This document shows, piece by piece, positions 37,001 through 50,636 of a DNA stretch of 64,000 bases (position 1 is its first letter; each line of letters starts with the position of its first letter). The position numbers were made by a program, and so were the translations under genes. Origin of the DNA: Ascidia mentula (lineage: Eukaryota > Chordata > Ascidiacea > Phlebobranchia > Ascidiidae); contig OX387200.1 in assembly GCA_947561715.1 (NCBI GenBank), positions 3,288,501 through 3,352,500 on the forward strand, written 5' to 3'. A model generated the notes under the pieces. The model searched no databases. It was not told the origin of the DNA and worked only from the letters and a program-made list of their open reading frames with translations.

Positions 37001-40000
37001 GAAACGTAATCCCAAGATGACCTACGAGAAATTGAGTCGGGCAATGAGGTGAGAAAAGTTTAAATTTTACGTGCCGCTAGACGGCGCCACACGTGTTCGT
37101 TTCGACATCGTTGATGCCTCGTTATCCGAACAAACTAATCGTATTTTGAAGGAAAAAATCTGACCGAAATTTTAGTGCGCCATGTTGACCTGTATGGTTC
37201 ACTGTCAAAATTCGCACTCTTTTGTTTCGAAGAAAAACAGAATGTTTCAAAATATGCGTCGAGCATTTTCGATGGTATTTGTTTTATTTCTTTGGTGGGA
37301 ATAAAGCTGACGCGACTTCATAAATTTCTGAAGCGATTCGGAAAAGTTGAGATCTTCAACTGGCAAAAATGTAAAGCTCGGATGAGTTTCAACCGCAGCC
37401 TCTATATATAGAAACAAACATGTTTGTCGTTCAGTTCTAATGAAAAACGTTTTTACCGCGTAAATGTCAGTCGGCCGCCCGACAGAGGCCCTCCAGAGGT
37501 CAAACGTGAACAAACTTTCGCTTGGCAATTCCATTTTTGCTGACTGGTAAGTTCCGCAGCCACCCCGCAAGTTTAGCCCCATAAGTACGCTGCGAAAGTT
37601 AGGCTCCTCCTTTGCGCTTTAATGCAAGAGTTAACTGAACTTAACAGAACGCAACAAACATACAGAATTCGAAAGGAATAATGAAACGATAATGGGACAT
37701 TTATTACAATGAGTCGTACAATAGGGGTGGGTATAAAACCTTCTGTTTGAAACATAGTTGTTTGGTTGAATAAAACACCGCACACTCGGTGAGGGTTCAG
37801 ACGTCTTTTTTCTTTATTTTTGTTATCGGTTATATCCGACTGACAAATTGCCCCAACTTCTGTGGATCACTTTCGTCATGGGTTTACTAGACGGAGAAAA
37901 ATTGTGGGCCGCAGTTTCGTTCGCGCTAGTTTCGTTCGTACCCCCTTCTTCTTTCCCCCCAAAAAACAGCAAGAACATGATTTGAAACGCAGCAATTTGG
38001 CTTCTTCCCAAGATTCGAGCTCTAAACAAAACGGGGATTGCTTTCGACCCAAGTTTCACACAAACAAAAACAAACAAACAAACAAACAAGAAAAAGTCAA
38101 ACCAGTCCAACTCGGCTACTTCCGCATAGACAACTGGCAACCCTCCAATCACTTCCCAGCCAAAAGCTTTTGGTTTCGTTCTAAATGAAACCCGCTTCTT
38201 CCTGTTTCAACTGCGTTTGCTACAAATCCTGTTTAGGAATTCTGGTTCCATGAACGATCTTTCTTATGAGGGTTTTATTTGCTATTAAGTATAAGAAGTT
38301 CCAGTTTCAGCAAAAATAACTTCGCTAACTTTGTTTGGTTTTGAACCTGACCTTAGGATTGATTGAAGCCAGTAGTTTTTATATCGTTCTTCAACGGAAA
38401 AGTCATCACCTCAGTTATTTATTGCAACGCACGGTCAGGGGGGACGCACGAAGGCGGAGTCCAAAGTTCTCTGTGGGGTTCATTATCTATTCCATATTTA
38501 CCGCCCTAGAGTCCCAGGCTAATTGCACGTTGCGCGAATTTGAGGGGGGTGGAGAGCTGTTTGGTGTTTGTGGACTATCGGTCATATCATGGAACGAAAC
38601 CCCGGCAGGACGGAACAATAGAAGAATGCGCGTCGAGGGAATATTAATAAAGGCCCCGGAAAGCGCTAATGGGGTCCCAGTTTTTGTTTTCGCCGTTGTT
38701 CATCAGCCACGAGTTCGTCTGCGCAAAATTCCATTGTGTCCTTTGAGGAACAATTAGTGACTCCGGATGATTAAGTCTTCGCTTGATGAATGTTTGTTTG
38801 CGTTTTGGTTTTGGAGATATATCCATCTAGAGTGTAAATGATTATGATTCCTTGAATCGATTTGACATTCATGATGCATTTCAAACAGGAGTCAAATTAC
38901 GGTCAAGACAGAGCTGTTTTTAGCACGTGATCGTACGCTTCGTCATCGGGTATTAAGCTTACTAATGTTCCTACGTTCTCGCATTGTGACTAACAAATTA
39001 GTATCAATTGAGTCTGGTTGCAAAGTTCAACACCTGAAGAACAAACCTAACAATTGCCGATAACTGCCTTACAAACCTCCCTTAGAAACTATTTTTTTCA
39101 CTGAAAGAGCTGAGGTATCGGTGGTTTATCATATATCACGGTGGCCAACCCTGTGGACCCTAATAAACCATAAAAAGTGTGAAGTGCGAGGGCCTTTTTC
39201 TGGTGTTTTCTCCCGTTTCGCGACTGTTCAAACCAAACTGGACAAAATGTTTCGACATTGCCTAATATCGGTTCATCAACTTTCGTCAACTCGGCAGCGA
39301 TTATTGTTTGGCAACTGAGGTTCTCAATTTGATTTATTTGTGGCATCAAAGAGTCCCAACCGACGAACGTGTTATGTTGATCATTTTTGCTCGATTGTCC
39401 GTCAACAATTGCCAACCAATTGTCTATTGTTTTGTCACAGATACTATTACAATCGTGGAATTCTGGAACGCGTGGACGGACGCAGACTCGTCTATAAGTT
39501 TGGACCCAACGCTCACGGCTGGAAACTCCCTGGCAATGTGACGTCACAAGAGGAGAGTGAGAGAACAACAACGATAGTCGAACGTAAGATTAATAGGTGC
39601 ATTGTCGCGTTTCCGGAGTAGTTTGCAACGCTGCACATTGCTCCAGCAAGAGTCTAGAATGTGTTTGCGTGCATTCAGCAAAGTTAACGATGAAACTTAA
39701 GAAAACCAACAACTTTTAGTGTTAAAGGTGTTTTTTTTAATAAACTGTTGCTGTGCAATCACAAAAATTATCCTAAAAATGCAGACGTTAAAAAATATGT
39801 GTATAAGCTGCAGACAGATAAAAATATTAAAAAATATGCCACATTTACCGAACATAAAGATATTTTTAACCCTAAACAGATTTTTTCACCCGACAGATTT
39901 ATGTGAATCGACAGGCCTCACAATCCAAACCAGTGAAATCACCAGGAAAGTTTCAACATCTGCTCCTGCATCAGCGACACCGAAGAGCGACTTAAGTTCC

Positions 40001-40240
40001 GCCGACTCTCAACGTCTCAAATCCCCGCGGAAAGATCCGAAAACTCTGGGGACAGGAAACGGGGCAACCAAAACCGCCGCCAAACCAGCACTTCTGAGCA
40101 TCAATTCCCAGAGTCAAAAATCACCTGTTACGTCATGGGTGGTGACATCATCATCATCGCCGAAGACTGAATGCTCTTCGGCGCTTCCTAGTGCCAACGT
40201 CCTCCTGGGAAAGCAGATTCGGCTTGCGGTGACCCACTAG
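31094..40240 (+). CDS. ESE-class ETS-domain transcription factor (ELF3/ELF5/EHF-like)
   Basis: Seven exons in phase: 31094-31184, 31316-31770, 31898-31982, 33837-34322, 36856-37048, 39441-39583, 39897-40240; 598 aa from ATG 31094. The ETS domain (about 375-457) starts [18 protein letters not shown] and contains the recognition helix [14 protein letters not shown] and [15 protein letters not shown], closer to ELF3/EHF than to ELF1 or ETS1. A basic, AT-hook-like [13 protein letters not shown] precedes it (about 340-352), as in ELF3. The N-terminal half is acidic, S/T/P-rich, probably transactivating. No Pointed domain was found. The exon starting at 31082 is open upstream of the ATG, so more N-terminal sequence is possible. 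Introns 3-5 are 1.9, 2.5 and 2.4 kb and may hold enhancers. Reading through the exon-6 donor would stop at 39621, a possible short form. Expected to be nuclear and bind GGAA sites. Confidence 0.88.
37074..37087 (+). promoter_or_regulatory. CTCF-like motif, copy 2
   Basis: CCGCTAGACGGCGC differs from the CTCF core CCASYAGRKGGCRS at one position. It lies 25 bp into the intron after the first ETS-domain exon. Whether this organism uses CTCF at such sites is unknown. Confidence 0.25.
38061..38090. repeat. (AAAC)n microsatellite
   Basis: A short interrupted run of CAAA/AAAC units in an ETS-gene intron; simple sequence with no further structure. Confidence 0.8.
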
Positions 40241-41881
40241 GCGTGTGTCTGTGCGTTGTTTTTTTTACCCGTTCTGGTGCCAATCTTCACAAGACCTAAA
40301 GTCACAAAGTGCCAGAGGAACTTGAAAGTGGGATACTAGTCGCCAGCCCTGTGTTCAAGCAATGACAGCAGATTTCCTTGCACAAAACTTTCCCATTCAG
40401 CCGACATTCCAGATCAGGCGCCACAATTTGCGGCGGTGGCGAAAAACAGCATCCCAGGGGGTGCATATGTACCCCCGCCAGCGCCACAATTGTCGTTTAG
40501 CCTGGAGTTACGCGAAGGCCAAAACAGAGGTCATTGTTAATACGCGACCCGCCGCGTGATCATTATTACAAGCAGCTTGAAATTTTTCGTTCCCAGTTGA
40601 AGAGAAAATCATCGGGCCCCTTCGGCGCCCACTGGCGAACGCAAATTCGACCAAACGTGAAATGAGTTTTCCGGCACATTTATGCATTGTTATCGCCCAA
40701 CCTGGTTTTATTGCCGATTTTTTTAACGGCCGTTTCCTACTTTTTCTCCATTTCTTCAAATCGTGTCTTGCTCTGTTTTAAGCCTTGTCCTCTTATCTGT
40801 GACGTCACGGTTACGTCACATGAGGGACAACGATGAAGCATTTAATGCACTCCCTTTCGCAACAGAGCATTTGCGGAATCGCGACATTAATTGTTGCGTC
40901 ACAGTCAAGTCTCCGTCTCAGTGTTCTATCCCGTTTTCTGTAAATCCCAAGTCACCCCACTTTTCCGCTGAGCTTTTTTGTTTGTTCATCATGCAGTATC
41001 TTTTATATGGATCGTCGAAGCGTACTGTCATTACTGTTATTGTTCATTCCTATCCGATGACGTTTTCTCTATTTTCGTGTAATCGCTCACATTATTTCGC
41101 CAGTTTTTCGCGCCGAGTCCTTTTTGTTCTTTTGTTCGATTTTCTTTTGCATTTATTTACGCAGTGAGAAGTGTTTACGGGAATACAAATGTTGACAAAA
41201 CGTGACGATCTTCCCTGACAGGTTCTCGACCACAATCCCCCGTGTAGCAGTGCTCTCCACTGCCACCTTGCGCACTGAAATAACGCGAGTATTAATTCAT
41301 CTGAAGTAGCAGAATGTTGCACGCAGCTTGTGCGTTGCTGACACTGGGGGACTCACGCGAAAAGAGTTACACGAAACTACATAAGCCCATTATTGTTATT
41401 GGTTGAGCTCTACGAGAAAACAGAAGACGAAAAGCTACAAATTACATGAAATTACTTTGAAAAATGACAAATTTCAGCACAAGCTATGCATGCAATTTGA
41501 CAGCAAATCTATACTAGCAGAAGCATTAAAGTAAATGTCGCGTTGTAAACGTAACAATTAGGCACGGATTCGTGACGTTTTACTTTGCAAAATAAGTTCT
41601 TCGTGCATCGTGATGAATGCATTTAAACAAACTACAGAATTTATGACCGTGAACAGTGTTGTGTGACGTGGGAAAACATACGCAAACATAGGGGTTTTCT
41701 TAAATTTTTCGACGTAAACCTTTATTCTATAACCATTCGATTTTTGGCTTTGGGGTGGGGGGGTACATTTCTAAGTTTAAATTACAGATATAAACGAGGC
41801 AACTTTAACAAGCGGCACATTCCGGTGTTGGAGTAACAGACAATAATCCCAATAAAATATAGATTTCTTTCGGCAATTTTC
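40241..41881. other. Convergent 3' interval, ETS factor / tetraspanin
   Basis: The two genes converge here, so the interval should hold both 3' UTRs. No coding exon is seen. TTTATT at 41721-41726 supplies AATAAA on the minus strand, 160 bp past the tetraspanin stop. TGACGTCA occurs at 40800-40807. A clear plus-strand AATAAA for the ETS gene was not found; ATTAAA near 41525 is possible. Confidence 0.5.
41721..41726 (-). terminator. Polyadenylation signal candidate for the tetraspanin gene
   Basis: AATAAA on the minus strand about 155 bp downstream of the tetraspanin stop codon (41882-41884). Confidence 0.45.
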
Positions 41882-44800
41882 TCAGTAAGTCTCGTATCCT
41901 TTGGAAGGATTTCTGCACATGATCAAGGCGAATATCATTCCGAATATCTGAAATTCACATAAACGTTACGAAGAAAAAATTAATTGGAGAAAATTGAGCG
42001 GCCAATATAGGTATACGTTAGTGTCTTCGAACAGTTACGCTTAGTGGTTTATAGATAAACACACAGCTACGCGATTTCTAAACAAATTCGTCAGACAGAT
42101 AAAAGCCACCATTAGATGTTTTTGTGTCTAGTCCAATTTTGATACACTCTGGAAAATTGTCAAAAACAGATTATTTTCAATTTTTTACTTGGCGCACGCT
42201 TTAAATTGAAATATTTTTTTGATGCCTTTGACTGCATTCGAACTGGTATACTTGCAAGGCTGTCACAGAGTGCAAAGGTTTAAACTAATTTTCGAGAGCA
42301 TTACGCAATAGAAATGTGGTTATATCTAAGAAACGTGCTTATTTTGAATGGACGGATAGGAGAAAAAATATATAAAAATATTAATACGATCCACTTGGTG
42401 ACGCTGTGGAGAGCAAATAATACATATACTTCACTTACCTCCGCCAAACCGATTCCCAGAGCGACACCACCAATGATAAGGATGTTATCGTTGATGAACT
42501 TGATTATTGCGCTGTAGCAGCTCTGCATAACACAGATATTGTTTCATATTTATCATTAACATAGTAGTACAATTTGCCGTGTCTTCAATAGTAGTACAGA
42601 ATATCATAGGATTTCGCTGTAATAAACGCCACCAGTAAGCTGGTGTGGAACACATATACAGGGACGGTTTGTGTAATTACTTGGTTGACAAACTTTCATA
42701 AAGCAAAGGTAAAAGTAACGGTGGCATTCAACAATTTTAAGGGATTCTATGAGATATTATAACAATGTAAGCAAGTCTTTAATAACTGGTTCGCAAATTC
42801 AATGACAGGAACTAAAAGAATTCCTAAGCCAACCTCATGAATGCCAGTATTTGAGCTAAGGACTACAAACCCAAACGACTAACGCAAATTCAAACTACCC
42901 GAATTGATGACGGTCGGTGCGTAAGCCGTAAAAAATCCATCACAATCCTCACCGTAGTATAAATTGTAGCTGCTCCATCAGTTGCTGAACATGTTCCCGG
43001 AATCGACTGGCAGGTGTCGTTGTTTGATGTGGTTTGAACGCATCCACATGCCGTTGTGTTACCATCAGCCCAGTCAGAACATCCAGTGATTAAACCACAA
43101 CATTGGAACTGCAAAGAGAAAAAAATTTCCACACTGTATTAGAACTTATGATAACTGATGTTTGTATGGGCCGTAACTCAGGAAACATAAATTTTTTATA
43201 ATTGTTAGGAAAATTCTGCGTAACTTCTGCGAATTTGGGTAAACCCATAGCGATTGATGGGATTTAACGGCAACCGCTTGTAGACCGCACAGGGAAGTCT
43301 GTGGAAATAGCGTCTACCTTAAACCGGTCCGTAGTAACAGAAAGGTTGGAAGTCCCTTCAGTAAAATATTATTTGGACCAGTATTGTTTACGGTTAAGTT
43401 TACTTACAGATCGCTGGATGGACTCAATTGTGTTGGCTGCTGCCGGGTCAGCTGTTGAATTGATAGGAATGCTTTGATTCAGTCCTTGTTCAATAGCTTT
43501 TGTGATCTGGAAAAAAGTATGTTGTTAATTCTTAGCTTTTGGACTACCTTATTACGTCATTGAAGGCGAATTGTTACGTGTCAAACACCTATTATATAAC
43601 TTTCTGTTTTATTTTAAACCAGAAAGTGCTTGTTATAGTTTCAACTGTTTTAACACAGAGAGAAGAATACAATACGATTATGGGAGAGGTCACTGCACCC
43701 CCTTTACTTCATGCCAGTGGTGTATAATGATTTTTTTACTGTACATATGGGCGCAAACGAATGTATGTTTACAAAATTGATTCACGATTAAGTCTGTAAG
43801 AAATAAAAATGTTAGCAATTACGTACATGATGTTAAAATGCCGGCAGAGAAATAAGCATTTGAGAGGAAAGTTTCTACATTTTTTAAGTTTTATTGCAAT
43901 AAGATTGATCTATTAAATAAATTGGCTTGAATTGTTTTTTTCACAGAAGCCCAGTGTCTTTAAGAACCCCTGGTTAACCATCATGCAACAAAGAATTTGC
44001 TTACCAGTGAAAACTACGAATCCTTTGTCGGTAAGCGAGAACTGGTTTAAAGAATCAAAAGTCAAACATATGATCACGAGTCATAGTCAGGAGACAAAGC
44101 GCTTAACTGTGTTATATTTGCAGACAGGGTGAGGTTGCCCGGTTAACTGTTTACGGACCAATTTTGTGGAGAAAATCGCGGTGTTCGCTTTCGGGGCAAA
44201 AATGTCCAAGTTTTACTTAAACAATGCGAAATTTTTGCATCACAATTGTTGATTGCTGTTTTTAGAATATAGTTTGCTGTCTATTTGTGCTTTGTGACGT
44301 TATCGCTGCTAAACACCATTAGGTTTTTGTGTAATTTATGTAAAGACGTGCGTTTGTTGCCTTTTAAAACAGCCTTGTTACGTCACAAATACATAAATAA
44401 GCTGTACCAAATCCAGCTTGTATATCCATTGTAATAGGGTTGTAATGGGATTATGTACGCTACATTGGTATAGGCAGGATTATGTACCATTCAGCAAAAT
44501 AACCGCAAACCGCGTACTCTGGCATCAAGCAAGGGGGTACCTCAGATTTTGTCATTCATGCGCTTTTAGGTAACCGAAAAAGTGAAAATATTTTCCTTTT
44601 TTACAGCTAGTCTTCAATTACACACATATGGGATTTCAACGTAGTGGTGTTTGGCCCAGTTGGGGGCTTAATCGTAAGTGCTTTGGTCCAATTAAGAGCT
44701 GGGTATTAGCTTAAGAAATGTAAATAATGATAGATTTAATAACCGCAGCAACAAATATATGCAATAATATGCAAAGGTACCGATTGCTGTGAAACCAACG

Positions 44801-45939
44801 CCCAGACTCCGACCGTTACTTGAATGATGAAAATCACCAGCAGAAAAAAGAAGTACTGCAAACAACATCAAGAAATATTTAATCGTGTGTTTTCAACCAA
44901 CTAAATTTGACTCTTTTGGAGATATGTATACGAAATTATGAATTTTGCCAGCGTAAATCTTGTGAGAGATGAAAAATTTAAAGAATCGGCCCCTAATCGT
45001 TTTTCAGAGTACAACACATGCATACTTTTGATAAGATGTCGAACAATACAAACACAATTACAATCACAATTTAGTATTATTGACACTAACATGGTAGGTA
45101 AATTATATACTGTGGTTTCCATGTACCTCTAGCAAGAAGTGATAAATCAAAACCAACATGTATGCAAAACGTAAGTGCAACATACCATTCCCAAGAGGCA
45201 CTTGTTTTCCTTGATGGCACCGCAGCAACCGCAGAAACCAACCAAAAACATGAAACTTCCAACTGCTATCATCACATAACATCCTGCAAAAACACTTTAG
45301 GATCAGATCTTCCATTTTAAAAGACTGTTGGCTCTCGATTTGTTCTGTTTAACGATTTTGCCAAGATTTTGTTGCGGCTGGTAATGTGAAATTTAGAAAG
45401 GTTTTAAAATTAATGTGCAGTAACCATTTGCTTTTGCATCGGTCGGAAAGGGGGTCTTAAAAGTTTCCTGTCTCTACAATTGGTTCTGTAATTGCGTCAT
45501 TAATAGAAATGAACAACTGTAAAATTATCAAACCTGAATAGTAGAACTGGACACCAGCTATGCTTACAACAGCATCTACGTTGTTCGCTGCAATCAAGTA
45601 GATTCCAAGACCCAGAATCGCCCCTCCAGCAACCTGACAAGGTTGAAAGAATAGTGCTTTTAAAGGGTGAGAAGGTGTCGAATGTTTGCAGAGAAATGTA
45701 TTGAATGTATATATGTATACTTTATACAGAAAGTAGTAGTTCGCAGGGTTTATAAGGCAAATGTAAGATTCTCAAACACCATAAAATCTTCGATATAAAT
45801 TCCTTTCAATAAAAATCTATCATCATTCTCGCATTACTTTTTACAATAGCACTAAAAACTTCAGTAAAAATCAACTTACCCAAAACAGAACGTTGAAGAG
45901 AAAGAGGAGGTACTTGACGCAATCATGACCACAGCCCAT
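41882..45939 (-). CDS. Tetraspanin, 245 aa
   Basis: Eight exons on the minus strand, all in phase: 45880-45939, 45534-45633, 45186-45283, 44781-44855, 43408-43506, 42953-43108, 42439-42522, 41882-41947. It begins MGCGHDCVKYLLFLFNVLFW, with membrane-proximal Cys residues likely palmitoylated, and has four hydrophobic segments: TM1 across exons 1-2, TM2 (CYVMIAVGSFMFLVGFCGCC), TM3 (FFFLLVIFIIQVTVGVWALV) and TM4 in exons 7-8. The large extracellular loop has the CCG motif (FQCCGLITGC) and about eight cysteines. The tail ends NPSKGYETY, reminiscent of the GYEVM lysosomal sorting tail of CD63 but ending in Tyr rather than a bulky aliphatic residue. Acts as a plasma or endosomal membrane scaffold. 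The subfamily is not settled; CD63-like is possible. Confidence 0.93.
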
Positions 45940-46806
45940 CTTTACCAGTTAATAATTATCAACGACTTAGTATTAAAAGTGCTGAAACATTGGAAAAACA
46001 GGTTGATGCGTCATTAGGAAAACGGTCCGTTGCACCTGACTGAATGTAACGTTGCACGAAGAGAAAAGTGTTACGGGTACAATAATCTAATAAGGTATCA
46101 TTCGGCCGACTATTGCAAAGATAAATTTGAATGTATACGGTATAGCATTGTAGGTTAGTTTGTCACTATATGCCCAAATCTTGCCTGCTGGGGTGCTGAA
46201 ATTGTCAAACAGCTCATTCCCTTTTAATTAATATTTTACCGATTGTTTACATACTCATAAGGCCTTGATATATTAAAATATACAGCTTAGCACACTGGCA
46301 TAAGGACATATGCCTACGTTAAACGTAAGGAACATACAGTAATTTAACGTACATACAGTAATTTAAAGTCGAACACACAGTTAACCGTATTTATATTACC
46401 ACGCCACACATGTGTTAGTATTATACACATCCCCAGAAAACAATGCATCCTTGGATTGCCTTGATTTTGTGTTACCCTCATGGTTGTAATCTCAGCAGCA
46501 AAACCGTGCTCTATGTGCAGAGGTATCAGGAGTTTCTTTTCTTGGAAGAATGCTAATACACGAACCTCGTTTCGCTGTTGAAGAAGTCGTAACACTAAGC
46601 TATACTACATAGGATTTTAATACCTTAAGACCAAGAAAATTCGATTTTTGCCTGTTGTTTTTTCTCACACGCACTTTTCAATACACAAGTTGACAGACTT
46701 GCTCATTAACTGTATAAGAATCTGACCCTCAGTTAGGCTTTGTCTTTACAAGGACATTTGGTGTTGTTTTATGGAATTTCTGGGGATGAGAGACAAGTTA
46801 TAGCCT

Positions 46807-46816
46807 TGCGCATGCG
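46807..46816. promoter_or_regulatory. NRF1-like site
   Basis: TGCGCATGCG matches the NRF1 consensus YGCGCAYGCGCR over ten bases. It lies 0.87 kb upstream of the tetraspanin start and may mark a promoter. Confidence 0.3.
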
Positions 46817-49549
46817 AACGTGGCATCAGGCTTGGGACGATGTTTAGAGAAAGAATCGAGCAAATCCAAACAAGGGCGTCCGCCCAACCTGAACTTCATG
46901 GTACAGTTAAATAGTTCGAAATCATGGCACAAATCAATAACGCTGGCCCGCTTTTCCCGCCATACGTTTTATTCTGTCAGCTCTCCACATTTTCCACTCA
47001 TTCAATTCATGCAATAAATTTTCTAAAACATATCAATTCAAACATAGGGACGAAAATAAAAGAGATCTAATTTGATCCCTTGGTAAATGAAACTAAAATC
47101 GACAATTTATTAATTATTTAACACCACAAACAGCATGTCAATATCACAAAACTGTATACCTGCACATGTTCGCACATCCTGTACATTTGTACAGTTGTTG
47201 CACAAAAAGCGTCATATAGTATAAAAAATTAACACAATATACTTATACAATTGCGAAGGACGGCCAACTCGACTTAAACGACGTAAACACCTACCTGTTT
47301 TAACTCAGTCGAATAAAACGCACACCACCACTTCCTTAAAAATCCCTTCCGCGTATTAAGGCAGATGCCTCACTGTTTGCCGAACGATTTGAGATATTTG
47401 CTGAGGAGACACACTCCAAATAGGACTCTGCTCCTCTTTTGCTCTCTGTGTAACTAAAGGGCGGGACAAATAACTTAAGAAACCTGGACTAAAGATGTTT
47501 AGGGTCGGTCTCATTCTTTATCACTTTAATGCATTCAACGCGTTATTTGCCCAGCTCGTTAATTTAAGCTTTACGAGATTTAAGGTTCAGTTACAACTGG
47601 AAAGAAAATTGCGACACGGTATGCGTCTGTATATCCACGTGCGCCTGTAGCAACACCTTGAAACAAAGGCAGCAGTCAATGCCTTGCTTCTGTTTAGAGT
47701 GTTATTGAAATCGGCCCTGTTGAGTGAAACCAGCGTTCGTTCGGCACCAGCGAGTCCATGCTAACAACAACGTTATTGATAATGTAACAAATTCCGCTTT
47801 CTGACATCACGTAGTAACACAAGCTTCTCGGTAACTTTTTACATTCCTTTATTTCATAACACATATGTTATTCTAAATAATGAATGTTAAATTAAATGTT
47901 CATTGGTTGCAATTGTTGACTGGGGCGTTTGTACATTCGAGGCACGTTTGGCCAAAAACATGAAAATCCAGTGTGTCATGTTTAAAACCAACTTTAAGGC
48001 ACGGTTGTGATGTTGCTTTGCACAACATTTGCCGAACAAGCGTCACATAGCAATCGTCACCAACAGTGGGAAACATACCACAGGCTTGAACAACGCGTAC
48101 CAGTTTGGTTCGAGTTAACCGTACGGTTGAACGTATTTTACCAGCTTAGTTCCCATAGCAGAAACGCAGCACACTCCTCGTGTGTGCAATTGGGCGCAGC
48201 GAATGAGGTGGGAGTTCTTTACCACGCTTAGTTGCCTGATCCGGTGTGGGCTGATGTTAGTATATTGCTGATGGATATGGAAAAGTTCGCGCTTTGCCGA
48301 AGTTTGTGCTATACAGTTTACATGTTGGACACAAGTCTGTATGACTTTGTAATAAATATTCAAGGGTAGAATTTAAATCGAAGTGGTCATCGGCCTCCCC
48401 AAATTGCAGGCTGTGATAGTTTATTAAACGTAGAATCAAACTATTATTTTCATGCAAATATACCAAATCAAGCCACTGTCGGCATTGATGTGAAATATAG
48501 CAAAAAGCTTTTTGACAAGGCCGCTTCTTTTAACAAAGATCACAAAACGATTTCTTTGACTCGAATGATTTTGCATTTTTTTTCAACTTCTCCGAACTGA
48601 CAGCATACAAGCGCGTAAACCAACCTGCATACACACACATACACACTGCATATCAACACAACAGGAAGGTGTACAGGTTGTACAGCGACTGCAACATGCA
48701 GACGAAATTCAATTGACCTCAAGACGTGAAACGCCAATTCGTCACATCCTGCCAAGAAAATTGCAACCTTTGCGGCACTTGTGTTCACTGAGTGCGATAG
48801 TGCTTTCAAACGCGCCGCGCTACTATTTATTTACCGTACATGATAAACACATTAACTCCGCGCCAGGCCAAAGTGTGAAATATTGTAAACTTGTAGTGAG
48901 TGAGGTGTGCAGCACCGATTAGGTTATAATCTTTTTAACAACCAACTTTTGATTAATGTAATCCCGGACTCAGCGTACACCTTGTTGCACGAAGCACCAA
49001 ATCCTAACGGACGAATGTGTTTTAGACATTATATGCAGCTTCTGGTCAATCCATAATGGACGCGTCAATGCGTATATACCCCATGTTTCAACAAGCCATA
49101 TATTATAAAAATGTCACTAAATACACCAGTAAGCAAATTGCTGCAAGCAAACAAAGAATAAATCGGCACCAACCCACAATTGCATGCTTAAGGGCACAGC
49201 ACTCTCTTTCGGAGGGCAACATACCTTATAATTGCCAGTTGCTCAAATGTTTAAACGACCTTTTGCATTGCGTGACCATCTCAAATCACAACACTAAACA
49301 CAGTTTGTTTCTGAACCTGGCAACCTTACTGCAAACTGAAATACGGCTATTCTGGCAAAACAAACCATTCATTGCTCTCTGTGTCCTATTTCGGCGCTAT
49401 ACACAACATACCTAGTTTTGCATGCTTCTTGTGATTGTATACCTGTTTTGAAGTTTTTTTTTTGTGTACAACAGTCCTGATACCCTTAGTTGTACCAGAA
49501 GAATAGATTAATTAAAATAGAAAAACATTCTTATTACATTTTTGTAAGC

Positions 49550-49606
49550 TGCATACAGATGGCCACTGTTTGGACCCATAAGGTCTCATCAGTGCAGTTT
49601 GGTGTA
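49550..49606. repeat. Dispersed repeat, copy 2 (first copy at 5041)
   Basis: Shares the TGCATACAGATGGCCACTGT start and the AAGGTCTC..CAGTGCAG middle with 5041-5097, in the same orientation. Confidence 0.6.
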
Positions 49607-50175
49607 AATCTTTTTCTAGCTAACGAAACTACAATTTATACATGCGAATATAAACCTTTCTAGCTGCAAATGTTCTTTCGTCTGCAAAGAATTACAATGA
49701 GTAGCAGAGGCTGACATAGACCAGGCCGTTTTGTAACCCTCGCAACCTGTTTAATGAAAACACAGGGCGCCAGTTGCAATTATTATGCACGCGGGGATAA
49801 AAGAGAAAAAGGTTGTGGAATTTGTTTCTCGCGCGTGACAACAAAATGCGCCGTCAGTAGTACATCGTAATCAAAGGCTTCATGGGGACGTTCTCATTTA
49901 AGCGGATTGGGTGCTGGGAATTCAAACGGATTAATGAAATTAAAGTTATTGGTTGAGTGGAAATCTGCTGGGGGGTGTTAAGAGTCACGAGGAACAATAA
50001 GCATAACACAGCGTTTTGGAAAATATGCTATAATTTCCCGCCTGTGGATTATCACGTGACTTCCCAATTTTAATGAGTTGGCAAAAATCCTATTCCTGAT
50101 GTTAGTTTGATTTACAGGTTGCATATATCTACTTGCAAATATATATCATGACAGAAATGGAAGTTCTACGCAGTC

Positions 50176-50224
50176 ATGTTTCTTGCAATCGCATGGCTGG
50201 CAGGATCACCCCACTGCGCAGGTC
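50176..50224. repeat. Dispersed repeat fragment (other copy at 19707)
   Basis: Contains GGCAGGATCACCCCACTGCG; same orientation as 19707-19755. Confidence 0.5.
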
Positions 50225-50636
50225 CTTACTCAGCGATCACAGCTATCGTATGGGGATCATTACATTTACAAGCTTCCCTTTTTTGGATCAGCCACTTTTT
50301 CGAGTTTACCTTAAATTAAGTTTATTGTGGTTTGGAAATTTTTACCATCCGGTTGCTGGAAAACCTGTCCACCATGCGGCTGTGCTCAGAGTACTTGTTC
50401 TGTAATAACGGATGACTCAGATACAAGTGACAAACTGGACTATTTTTTCTCTCAAAGATTTTGTTACTTGGCGGTGTCAACATTGAATCGCCAATATATA
50501 ATCGATATTTGCTCCACATAAGTTTGCTGCCCGTTTAACTAAAATATAATTGTTCCAGTTGAAGCAGATTCGCTTTGAAACGCAGCAAAACTGCCCGCCC
50601 AACTGATTTGAAACTGCCAGCCCAACTGCATTTCCA

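Noticed and set aside
49056..49415. 119-codon frame in the 46-51 kb spacer
   Set aside because: No domain or splice structure; chance frame.
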